Part shown: piece after piece, positions 1-5,534 of the stretch
Position numbering within the stretch: the stretch's first letter is position 1
How the letters are laid out: each line of letters begins with the position of its first letter
DNA from: Paracoccaceae bacterium
GTDB lineage: Bacteria > Pseudomonadota > Alphaproteobacteria > Rhodobacterales > Rhodobacteraceae
Assembly (NCBI GenBank): GCA_018222665.1
Contig: JAAEZW010000112.1
Coordinates: 1-6,468, forward strand
Length of the DNA stretch: 6,468 nucleotides
Direction: 5' to 3'
The notes under the pieces: model-generated
What the model was told of the DNA's origin: nothing
The model's input: only the letters and a program-made list of their open reading frames with translations
Databases searched by the model: none
Position numbers and translations under genes: made by a program

Positions 1-374
1 CCCAAGGTATTTTGGGATATGTTGTGCGCTGGATCGATCAGGGGATCGGATGTTCCAAGGTTCCAGACATCAACAACGTTGGTTTGATGGAAGACCGCGC
101 AACCTGTCGTATTTCTGCGCAACACATAGCAAACTGGCTGCATCATGATATTGTGTCTAAGGATCAAGTCATGAGCGCGATGAAGAAAATGGCCGCGGTG
201 GTGGATGAACAAAACGCGGGGGACTCTGCCTATCGCCCCATGGCACCAAGTTTTGACGGTATCGCCTTTCAGGCGGCCTGTGATTTGGTGTTTGAAGGCC
301 GCGTTCAGCCATCTGGCTACACAGAACCTGTGTTGCACCAACGCCGGCTTGAGCTAAAAGCGCAAGGCGCATAA
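1..374 (+). CDS. glcB: Malate synthase G, C-terminal part (5' end outside window)
   Basis: This is the last 123 residues of malate synthase G, which condenses glyoxylate with acetyl-CoA to give malate in the cytosol (glyoxylate shunt and glycolate use). The reading frame enters from the left edge (first full codon at 3) with residues [10 protein letters not shown], and ends at TAA 372-374. Recognisable family blocks are GCSKVPD, then MEDRAT, then the C-terminal [11 protein letters not shown]. The spacing from the Cys of GCSKVPD to the Asp of MEDRA is 14 residues, as between Cys617 and the catalytic base Asp631 of E. coli GlcB, so the catalytic Asp is present. The fragment also ends at the expected place for a protein of about 723 residues. 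The TTG at 12 is internal, not a start. No glcDEF genes are visible. Identification is from remembered family sequence and is very secure. Confidence 0.96.
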   Translation, partial: QGILGYVVRWIDQGIGCSKVPDINNVGLMEDRATCRISAQHIANWLHHDIVSKDQVMSAMKKMAAVVDEQNAGDSAYRPMAPSFDGIAFQAACDLVFEGRVQPSGYTEPVLHQRRLELKAQGA

Positions 375-393
375 ACTTTTCGCAGCCGCACCA

Positions 394-420
394 TTGTCAT
401 TCTTTCCTGCCCGTTATTAT
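394..420 (+). promoter_or_regulatory. Candidate sigma-70-type promoter for the amidotransferase gene
   Basis: TTGTCA at 394-399 matches TTGACA at 5 of 6 positions, and TATTAT at 415-420 matches TATAAT at 5 of 6. The spacer is 15 bases, shorter than the preferred 17, which lowers confidence. Transcription would start near 427, leaving a leader of about 18 bases before the ATG at 445. It lies in the only gap between glcB and the next gene. Confidence 0.35.
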
Positions 421-436
421 ATCAGGACAGGAAAGA
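401..436. repeat. Perfect 9-bp inverted repeat over the -10 region and ribosome binding site
   Basis: TCTTTCCTG at 401-409 is the exact reverse complement of CAGGAAAGA at 428-436, with 18 bases between. The centre of the dyad falls on the TATTAT -10 candidate, and the right arm contains the start of the Shine-Dalgarno stretch of the downstream gene. The right arm is also part of a short tandem repeat, CAGGA CAGGA at 423-432. No T-tract follows, so it is not a normal intrinsic terminator. It could be an operator, or an RNA stem that hides the ribosome binding site in read-through transcripts from glcB. Confidence 0.5.
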
Positions 437-438
437 GG
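431..438 (+). promoter_or_regulatory. Ribosome binding site of the amidotransferase gene
   Basis: The purine run GAAAGAGG ends six bases before the ATG at 445. It supports that start codon, which also gives the family's normal N-terminus (MKRPVVGVVG). Its first six bases lie in the right arm of the inverted repeat 401-436. Confidence 0.6.
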
Positions 439-444
439 TAGCAC

Positions 445-1203
445 ATGAAACGTCCCGTGGTTGGTGTTGTTGGAAATCAGTATATGATCAATGATCAGTA
501 CCCTGTGCATGCGGCAGGCCGCATGACAACATGGGCTGTGTCACATGTATCAAACTGTTTGCCGATGATTGTGCCAACGGACCCAGAGATTGCGTCGGTT
601 TCTGAATTGATCGAAATTTGCGATGGGTTTGTGTTCACAGGCGGACGTCCAAACGTACACCCCGAAGAATATGGCGAAGTCGCAACCGAAGCGCATGGCG
701 ATTTTGATCGCGGGCGTGATGCGATTGCGCTGGGCATCATTCGGGCCTGTGTGGAACGCGGTCAACCCATCTTTGGGATTTGTCGCGGTTTCCAAGAGGT
801 GGCCGTGGCGATGGGGTCTACCCTGCATCCTGAAATCCGTGACCTACCCGGGCGGGATAACCACCGCATGCCGCCTGATGGCACGATGGAGGAAAAATTT
901 GCCCTGCGCCATGTGGTCACCGTCAGTGAAAATGGACCCTTCCATAACGTGTTCGGCGCGACAGAGGTTTTGACAAATACCTTGCATGGTCAGGGGATTG
1001 AACGCGCGGGCGAACGGATCTTTATTGATGGGTATGCCCCCGATGGCACGCCCGAGGCGATCTATGTCAAGGACGCACCTGGTTTCACATTGTCGGTGCA
1101 GTGGCATCCTGAATGGAACGCGGATCAGGACCCTGTCTCACGCCCGCTGTTTCAGGCATTTGGTCAGGCGGCCTATGATTACGCCAAGGCACGCTCAGCC
1201 TAA
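445..1203 (+). CDS. Class I glutamine amidotransferase, gamma-glutamyl-GABA hydrolase (PuuD/peptidase C26) type
   Basis: A 252-residue cytoplasmic enzyme of the family that hydrolyses gamma-glutamyl amide bonds; PuuD itself cleaves gamma-glutamyl-GABA in putrescine breakdown. The triad is clear: nucleophile Cys113 in the elbow GICRGFQ, and His221 and Glu223 in QWHPEW. Other family marks are FTGG at 64-67 (oxyanion strand region), and NTLHGQGIERAG at 178-189, like the NSLHHQGI block of PuuD. Length is normal for PuuD (about 254). There is no fused synthetase domain, so it acts as a free-standing hydrolase. No other puu gene (ligase, oxidase, aldehyde dehydrogenase) is in the window, so the exact gamma-glutamyl substrate is open and I give no gene symbol. 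The stop codon overlaps the stop of the convergent acetyltransferase gene. Confidence 0.9.
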   Translation: MKRPVVGVVGNQYMINDQYPVHAAGRMTTWAVSHVSNCLPMIVPTDPEIASVSELIEICDGFVFTGGRPNVHPEEYGEVATEAHGDFDRGRDAIALGIIRACVERGQPIFGICRGFQEVAVAMGSTLHPEIRDLPGRDNHRMPPDGTMEEKFALRHVVTVSENGPFHNVFGATEVLTNTLHGQGIERAGERIFIDGYAPDGTPEAIYVKDAPGFTLSVQWHPEWNADQDPVSRPLFQAFGQAAYDYAKARSA

Positions 1204-1643
1204 TCCAATCGCATCAAATGGCGGATCAACATGACGCCGCGGACCACGTGTTCTTCTTTTTCGACGGCAACCCAACCCCGTTTTTCAAAAAACGGCTGCG
1301 CAATTAGGCTGGCGTGTACGGTTTTGGGTGGCGTTTTTACGGACGCTAACACCCGATCATAAAGCGCCCCTGCAACCCCCTGCCGATGCCAATCGGGATG
1401 CACGAACGCCATGGAAATGTGGTGTTCTGCCGTCACGCTCATGAACCCGATCACCTTGCCCTTGGCCTCGGCAATGATGCAAGTTTCATCTGCCAAATAG
1501 GTAAGGGGATCGGGGATTTTTGGGGCCCAAGCATTTCGTTGTGCTTCGGTGTATTTTTCATGTGTCCCGTGCTGAACTGCGTGAAAATACGCTTCGGCGC
1601 AGGCGCGCGCGTCATCGTGGTAGGGGCGGATTGAAAAACTCAT
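1200..1643 (-). CDS. GNAT-family N-acetyltransferase
   Basis: A 147-residue single-domain GNAT protein expected to transfer acetyl from acetyl-CoA to an amine. It starts IRPYHDDA at residue 5, the usual first strand. Residues 77-82 (SMAFVH) form strand beta4, followed by the pyrophosphate-binding turn and helix HPDWHRQGVAGALYDRV at 82-98 (Q/R-x-x-G-x-A/G signature). The C-terminal block ASLIAQPFFEKRGW at 111-124 is the typical strand plus FYEKxGF-like segment. The N-terminal stretch with YTEAQRNAWAP (31-41) resembles the YafP-like subgroup. The ATG at 1643 overlaps the kynureninase stop by four bases (ATGA), with AAGGTGA just upstream as ribosome binding site, so it is the last gene of the leftward operon. 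The substrate cannot be read from sequence; anthranilate or another aromatic amine is a context-based guess only. Confidence 0.88.
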   Translation of the reverse strand: MSFSIRPYHDDARACAEAYFHAVQHGTHEKYTEAQRNAWAPKIPDPLTYLADETCIIAEAKGKVIGFMSVTAEHHISMAFVHPDWHRQGVAGALYDRVLASVKTPPKTVHASLIAQPFFEKRGWVAVEKEEHVVRGVMLIRHLMRLD

Positions 1644-2833
1644 GTCACCTTTTGACGTGTTTTGTATTTCGGATCATCCCATAGGTTCAAATTGATAACA
1701 TCACATAACGTTCGGGCCGCCGCGCGGACCTGATCAACGTCGATATAAAGCGGGGTGAAGCCAAAACGCATCAGATCGGGCGCGCGAAAATCTCCAATGA
1801 TTTTGCGATCAATCATCGCCTGCATTGCGGCATAGCCCTGTTCAAAGTGATAGGACACTTGCGAACCCCGCGCATGCGGGTCGCTGGGCGAGGCGAGCTT
1901 TAATGCGGGGCAGCCTGCGCTGACTTCTTTTACAAATGCCTCGCTTAGTTCAATGGATCGTGCACTCACATCTGCGATATCCACGTGGTCCCAAACGTCC
2001 AATGCCGCGTCCAGTGCGACCAGGCCCAAAATGGGTGGGGTGCCGACACGCAAACGATCAATCCCATCGCCCGCACGATAATTCAGTTCGAAATCAAAAG
2101 GTGCGGCATGCCCCAACCACCCTGACAGCGCGGGGCGCACAGCATCGGTCAAATCGGGTCGCACATAAATGAACGCAGGCGCACCCGGTCCGCCATTTAG
2201 GTATTTATAGGTGCATCCAACCGCAAAATCGACATTTGCACCCGTTAAATCCACATCAACCGCACCTGCCGAATGCGCCAAATCCCAGACTGTAATGGCA
2301 CCATAGGCATGTGCACGTTCGGTGATCGCCTGCATGTTATGACGGCGTCCCGTGCGATAATCTATTTCGGTGATTAGGGTCACAGCCACGTCGTCATCAA
2401 TGGCGTCATAAAGATCCTCTGGTGCGACGACCCGTAATTCGTAATCGCGATCCAGTGATTTTATCAATCCTTCTGCCATATAGAGATCTGATGGAAAATT
2501 ACCTGTGTCCGACAAAATCACCCGCCGATCTGGACGAAGGTCGAGTGCCGAGGACAGCGCCTGATAAACCTTGATAGACAGAGTGTCGCCCATCACGATG
2601 CTACCGCTTGCGGCTTCTAAAATCCGCGCAATTCTATCACCTACGCGGCGGGGCATATCCATCCACTCCGCTTTGTTCCAGCCCGTGATCAACATTTCCC
2701 CCCATTGATCCGTCATCGACGCGCCAACGCGATCTTTAGCATTTTGGGGGAGGGGACCCAGTGAATTGCCGTCCAGATAAATCATCCCCTCAGGCACATA
2801 AAACTGTGATTTGGTCCATTCAAAATCGGTCAT
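1640..2833 (-). CDS. kynU: Kynureninase
   Basis: A PLP-dependent fold-type I enzyme of 397 residues that cleaves L-kynurenine to anthranilate and L-alanine in tryptophan degradation. Visible blocks (numbered from the chosen start) are: YLDGNSLGPLP at 19-29; FPSDLY at 113-118, in the phosphate/cofactor region; VWDLAHSAGA at 182-191 with Asp184 positioned to bind the pyridine nitrogen; CTYKYLNGGPGAPAF at 207-221 with Lys210 as Schiff-base lysine; and RVGTPPI at 262-268. Length fits bacterial KynU (about 400-416). The frame stays open upstream to an ATG at 2893, but I choose the ATG at 2833. The longer version adds 20 residues that lie entirely inside the SDR gene, whereas 2833 gives MTDFEWTK and a 4-base ATGA overlap with the SDR stop, suggesting translational coupling. 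A GGGGTCAGG stretch precedes it. No kynA or kynB is present in the window. Confidence 0.95.
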   Translation of the reverse strand: MTDFEWTKSQFYVPEGMIYLDGNSLGPLPQNAKDRVGASMTDQWGEMLITGWNKAEWMDMPRRVGDRIARILEAASGSIVMGDTLSIKVYQALSSALDLRPDRRVILSDTGNFPSDLYMAEGLIKSLDRDYELRVVAPEDLYDAIDDDVAVTLITEIDYRTGRRHNMQAITERAHAYGAITVWDLAHSAGAVDVDLTGANVDFAVGCTYKYLNGGPGAPAFIYVRPDLTDAVRPALSGWLGHAAPFDFELNYRAGDGIDRLRVGTPPILGLVALDAALDVWDHVDIADVSARSIELSEAFVKEVSAGCPALKLASPSDPHARGSQVSYHFEQGYAAMQAMIDRKIIGDFRAPDLMRFGFTPLYIDVDQVRAAARTLCDVINLNLWDDPKYKTRQKVT

Positions 2834-3582
2834 ACCTGACCCCCAGCGATTTCGACGGTTTGTCCGTTGATCGATCCAGAATTTGGATGGCACAGCGATA
2901 GCGCGGATTGCGCAACCTCATCCACGTGGATCAAACGCCCGTGTTGGTTTGCCGATGTCATGACGGCAAGGGCATCTTTTTCGCTGATCCCTGCGCGGGT
3001 TTTAATGCTTTCGACATTGCGGGTGATGATGTCGGTATCTACGTATCCGGGGCAAATCGCGTTAAACGTTATACTGCTGCCGATATGTTCCTCAGCATAG
3101 CTGCGGATCAGGCCGATGACACCATGTTTGGACGCGGAATAGGCGCCAGCGCCCTTAAGCCCCCGCAGGCCTGCAATTGAGGACACGGCAATCACGCGCC
3201 CCCAATCTGTTTCGGACATGGATTTCATGCTTTCACGGATCGTCACGAAACACCCATCCAGATTGGTGGTCATGATTTTACGCCAGAACGCCAAGTCGGT
3301 TTTTTGAAGCGTCTTGCCCTCGGCAATGCCTGCATTTGCAACACAAATTTGAATGGGGCCACGTTTGGCAACCGCCCTTGCAATTGTGTTAATCTGTGCA
3401 GCCTCATCTGTGACATCCATGGCCATTGCATGAATTCGCCCACCTGCAACCTGGTCCAAAACCTCTTGTCTGCGACCTGTAATGGTCACTTCGGCCCCTT
3501 CGGCCGCCAATGCGCGTGCGATGGCCAACCCAATGCCTGTTCCGCCCCCTGTCACAAATGCGTGCTTACCACTGTGTTGCAT
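2830..3582 (-). CDS. SDR-family NAD(P)-dependent oxidoreductase
   Basis: A 250-residue classical short-chain dehydrogenase/reductase with a complete active site. The cofactor motif TGGGTGIG is at 11-18, the structural ANAG at 83-86, and the catalytic tetrad is Asn107 (TTNLDG), Ser135 (VSSIAG), Tyr148 and Lys152 (YSASK). PGY at 178-180 follows as usual. After the second strand comes TGRR (35-38), with Arg rather than Asp, which hints at NADP(H) but does not prove it. It is the first gene of the leftward operon, and its stop overlaps the kynureninase start by four bases. The coupling suggests a role in kynurenine or anthranilate catabolism, for example oxidation of a 3-hydroxyacyl-CoA in the 2-aminobenzoyl-CoA route (inference from context and remembered roseobacter homologues). 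Annotations such as 3-hydroxybutyrate dehydrogenase or FabG-like reductase are alternatives. The start ATG at 3582 is well supported by an AAGGAG box. Confidence 0.9.
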   Translation of the reverse strand: MQHSGKHAFVTGGGTGIGLAIARALAAEGAEVTITGRRQEVLDQVAGGRIHAMAMDVTDEAAQINTIARAVAKRGPIQICVANAGIAEGKTLQKTDLAFWRKIMTTNLDGCFVTIRESMKSMSETDWGRVIAVSSIAGLRGLKGAGAYSASKHGVIGLIRSYAEEHIGSSITFNAICPGYVDTDIITRNVESIKTRAGISEKDALAVMTSANQHGRLIHVDEVAQSALSLCHPNSGSINGQTVEIAGGQV

Positions 3583-3589
3583 TCCAAAA

Positions 3590-3595
3590 CTCCTT
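3590..3595 (-). promoter_or_regulatory. Ribosome binding site of the SDR gene
   Basis: On the minus strand AAGGAG lies seven bases before the ATG whose first base is 3582. It is the strongest Shine-Dalgarno sequence of the leftward operon. This fits the SDR being its first gene, while the two downstream genes rely on stop-start overlaps. Confidence 0.7.
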
Positions 3596-3608
3596 GTGTT
3601 TGGTGCTT

Positions 3609-3636
3609 AGTTTAAATGCGTTCCAGAGGCGCACAA
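3609..3636 (-). promoter_or_regulatory. Weak candidate promoter for the SDR-kynU-GNAT operon
   Basis: On the minus strand TTGTGC (3636-3631) and TAAACT (3614-3609) are separated by 16 bases. The -35 matches the consensus at only 3 of 6 positions and the -10 at 4 of 6. Transcription would start around 3602, leaving a short leader of about 20 bases. A promoter must exist in this divergent gap, but this exact placement is tentative. Confidence 0.25.
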
Positions 3637-3644
3637 GTAATTAC
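3637..3644. promoter_or_regulatory. 8-bp palindrome GTAATTAC between the divergent operons
   Basis: A perfect palindrome, GTAATTAC, sits near the middle of the 133-base gap between two divergently transcribed operons, immediately upstream of the candidate leftward -35. This is a reasonable place for a shared operator, but the palindrome is short and could be chance. No regulator gene is present in the window. Confidence 0.25.
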
Positions 3645-3664
3645 GTCACGATTTGAAAAAGATA

Positions 3665-3692
3665 TTCACAAAAATGAATTTATGTGTAGGAT
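3665..3692 (+). promoter_or_regulatory. Candidate promoter for the MBL-rhodanese-methyltransferase operon
   Basis: TTCACA at 3665-3670 (5 of 6 to TTGACA) and TAGGAT at 3687-3692 (4 of 6 to TATAAT) are separated by 16 bases. This predicts a start near 3699 and a short leader before the ATG at 3716. An alternative is TTGAAA at 3653-3658 with an AT-rich -10 around 3676-3682. The two cannot be separated by eye. Confidence 0.3.
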
Positions 3693-3702
3693 GCGCCCAC
3701 CT

Positions 3703-3708
3703 AAGGAG
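3703..3708 (+). promoter_or_regulatory. Ribosome binding site fixing the MBL start
   Basis: AAGGAG lies seven bases before the ATG at 3716. It decides between this start and in-frame starts further upstream (frame open from 3653). Only the 3716 start places the hydrophobic signal peptide at the very N-terminus. Confidence 0.8.
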
Positions 3709-3715
3709 ATTACCC

Positions 3716-4663
3716 ATGAAAAATGCATTAGCGATTTTGGTGTCCGTCGTTGCAAGCATGAGCGCCGCGAGCGAAGATATCGCGGACCAATACCCGCAAT
3801 CTGAATTATATTCCAAACCTGTCGAAGTTATTCCACACGTTTTTTCCGCAATCGGTGCAACCGCACCGCCCACCTATGAAAATTCGGGACACAACAACAA
3901 TCTATCTTTTGTTGTGACGGATGAGGGTGTCGTCGTTGTGAATGGCGGTGCATCTGCACGTCTTGCTGCGGCGTTGCACGATGAAATTAAGGCGGTCACC
4001 GATCAGCCTGTCAAATTGGTTGTGAATGAAAACGGCCAAGGACACGCCATGTTGGGCAATTCCTATTGGGCGGATTTGGGTGTTGATATCATCGCCCATG
4101 AAGAGGCGACCGAAGAAGTCAAACACAACGGTGATTTCATATTACAAGGCATGCAGCGATATAATCGTGATAAAGCCGAAGGGACGCGTGTTGTTCCTGC
4201 CAACATCAGCTTTTCTGACAGCTACACCTATGAATTGGGCGGCGTGACGTTTGAAATTTTGCATTTGGGTCCTGCACACGGACCAGGAGACACGCAGGTG
4301 TGGATCCCGCAATGGTCCATGATGATCGCGGGCGATATCGCATTTCATGAACGCATGTTGCCCATTTTTGAGGATACCTGCACCAGCTGTTGGATCGAAA
4401 CGTGGGAAGAGGCCTTTGTTCCGCTGCAACCCACCTATGTGATCCCCGGTCACGGGCATCCGACGAACTTGGCCCAAGTACATCGTTACACCTACGAATA
4501 TCTGGTGGATTTGCGCGCAAAAGTTGGTGCGCATTTGGATGATGGCGGTGATCTGGCAGGGGCCTATTACGTCGATCAGGAGCGTTGGAAGGTGCTGGAC
4601 ACGTTCGAAGAATTGGCAACAAAAAACGCAGGCCGCGTTTATGCCGAGATGGAGTTTGAATAA
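3716..4663 (+). CDS. Exported metallo-beta-lactamase-fold protein with altered metal motif
   Basis: A 315-residue protein with a Sec-type signal peptide (MKNALAILVSVVASMSAA, cleavage probably near residue 18), so it should act in the periplasm. The MBL fold is visible: the strand pair FVVTDEGVVVVNGG (65-78), the motif-1 region VVNENGQGHAMLGN (102-115), PAHGPGDT (186-193, His188), AGDIAF (205-210, Asp207) and IPGHGHP (243-249, His246). The hallmark HxHxDH is not intact: the corresponding stretch reads NGQGHA, keeping at most one His, and the usual Asp of VVDTG is Asn76. Later ligand positions are kept. Metal binding may therefore be mononuclear or changed. A Cys pair, Cys222 and Cys225 in CTSCW, lies just after the Asp207 loop. 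It is the first gene of a three-gene operon and its TAA overlaps the rhodanese ATG (TAATG). It resembles SoxH-like or quinoprotein-relay hydrolases in layout, but the substrate is unknown. Confidence 0.85.
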   Translation: MKNALAILVSVVASMSAASEDIADQYPQSELYSKPVEVIPHVFSAIGATAPPTYENSGHNNNLSFVVTDEGVVVVNGGASARLAAALHDEIKAVTDQPVKLVVNENGQGHAMLGNSYWADLGVDIIAHEEATEEVKHNGDFILQGMQRYNRDKAEGTRVVPANISFSDSYTYELGGVTFEILHLGPAHGPGDTQVWIPQWSMMIAGDIAFHERMLPIFEDTCTSCWIETWEEAFVPLQPTYVIPGHGHPTNLAQVHRYTYEYLVDLRAKVGAHLDDGGDLAGAYYVDQERWKVLDTFEELATKNAGRVYAEMEFE

Positions 4664-5082
4664 TGACAACAATTCTGCGCGCCATTGCAGTTGCGATTAC
4701 ATGCCTTGGCGCACCAGTTTGGGCCAGTGATCTGGCTGATGAAATCACAGGGTACATGGATTTTGCCACCTATGATTCTGGCATCATCGTGCCAGAGCAG
4801 TTGACACAAGACGTGTTCGACGCAGCCCTATTCATAGATACGCGCGACGCCGATCAATTTGATGCGGCCACGATCCCAGGTGCAACCCATATCGAATGGC
4901 GCGAAGTCCCAGGTCGTTTGGAGGAAATTCCAGATAGCGGCATGGTCATTCTGTTTTGTAACACGGGCAGCTTATCTGCACAGGCTGTGTTTGCGGCACG
5001 CCTGATGGGGCATGAAAACGTGTTGGTGTTGCAAACTGGCTTGCAGGGCTGGCAACAAAACGCGGCTTATAAACCAGAATGA
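4663..5082 (+). CDS. Exported rhodanese-like domain protein
   Basis: A 139-residue protein with an N-terminal signal peptide (hydrophobic 5-20, likely cleavage after PVWA at residue 21), followed by one rhodanese domain. The domain shows FIDTRDADQFDAATIPGATHI at 57-77, with the CH2A-like Asp59/Arg61 and IPGATHI, and the active-site loop CNTGSLS at 99-105 with Cys99 as persulfide-forming nucleophile. GLQGW at 126-130 is the usual end block. Single-domain rhodaneses move sulfane sulfur or act as carriers. The loop here is neutral, without the Arg residues common in thiosulfate sulfurtransferases (CRxGxR), so thiosulfate may not be the substrate. The ATG overlaps the MBL stop by one base and the gene's own TGA overlaps the next ATG, so it is in the middle of a tight operon. 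Export places it with the MBL protein in the periplasm. Confidence 0.9.
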   Translation: MTTILRAIAVAITCLGAPVWASDLADEITGYMDFATYDSGIIVPEQLTQDVFDAALFIDTRDADQFDAATIPGATHIEWREVPGRLEEIPDSGMVILFCNTGSLSAQAVFAARLMGHENVLVLQTGLQGWQQNAAYKPE

Positions 5083-5534
5083 TGGCACGTTGGCTGAATA
5101 TCCCACCTGTTTGGTTGGCACTGGCGCTGGTCATTGCCTATTTTCAGGCGCGGAATGTCCATTTTGGCCTCTCTCTGTCCCATCCAATCACGGATATGGT
5201 GGCGGGACTGTCGATTGGGGCAGGGGTGTTGTTGATGGCACTTGCCGTTGTTGAAATGCGGCGTCATCGCACAACAATGATTCCCCACCGCGAAGCCGAC
5301 CATTTGGTCACAACAGGCGTGTTTAAATGGACACGTAACCCGATTTACCTTGGGGACGCCATGGTCCTGTTGGGATTTATTTTGCATTGGGATGCGGTGT
5401 TATCGCTAGCAATCTTGCCAATCTTTGTTATGGCCATAGATTATGGGTTTATCGCACCGGAAGAGGATCGACTTCGGCGCAAATTTAGATCGGATTTTGA
5501 GCGGTATATGCGCGACACACGGCGCTGGATTTAG
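5079..5534 (+). CDS. Integral-membrane methyltransferase, isoprenylcysteine carboxyl methyltransferase (ICMT/PEMT) type
   Basis: A 151-residue membrane protein with hydrophobic segments at about 8-23, 38-59 and 93-125 (the last long enough for a helical hairpin). The family signature is clear: GVFKWTRNPIYLG at 80-92 (the RHPxYxG block that helps bind S-adenosylmethionine) and the C-terminal APEEDRLRRKFRSDFERYMRDTRRW (126-150), with the Glu128-Glu129 pair and the FxxYxxxxRRW tail. Family members methylate carboxyl groups, phospholipid headgroups or thiols at the membrane. Bacteria lack prenylated CaaX proteins, so the ICMT name says little about substrate. Length is typical of short bacterial members. 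The start ATG at 5079 overlaps the rhodanese TGA (ATGA); the ATG at 5082 is an almost equal alternative. It is the last gene of the operon. The link to the exported MBL and rhodanese proteins suggests an envelope substrate, perhaps sulfur-containing (inference). Confidence 0.88.
   Translation: MMARWLNIPPVWLALALVIAYFQARNVHFGLSLSHPITDMVAGLSIGAGVLLMALAVVEMRRHRTTMIPHREADHLVTTGVFKWTRNPIYLGDAMVLLGFILHWDAVLSLAILPIFVMAIDYGFIAPEEDRLRRKFRSDFERYMRDTRRWI

Noticed and set aside
12..14. TTG at 12 as a gene start
   Set aside because: It is an internal Leu codon of malate synthase G; the homology continues upstream to the window edge.
401..436. Inverted repeat as a terminator for glcB
   Set aside because: The 18-base loop is long and no T-tract follows the right arm; overlap with the next gene's ribosome binding site suggests a different role.
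2834..2893. Extra 20-residue N-terminus of kynureninase starting at ATG 2893
   Set aside because: It lies wholly inside the SDR gene, resembles no kynureninase N-terminus, and the ATG at 2833 gives the same 4-base overlap seen at the next junction.
3653..3715. Longer MBL protein starting upstream of 3716
   Set aside because: It would place a charged, cysteine-containing segment before the signal peptide and ignore the strong AAGGAG box at 3703-3708.
4142..4769. Long minus-strand open frames under the MBL and rhodanese genes
   Set aside because: Their translations lack any recognisable family feature and have shadow-like composition; the plus-strand genes have clear motifs, signal peptides and coupled starts.
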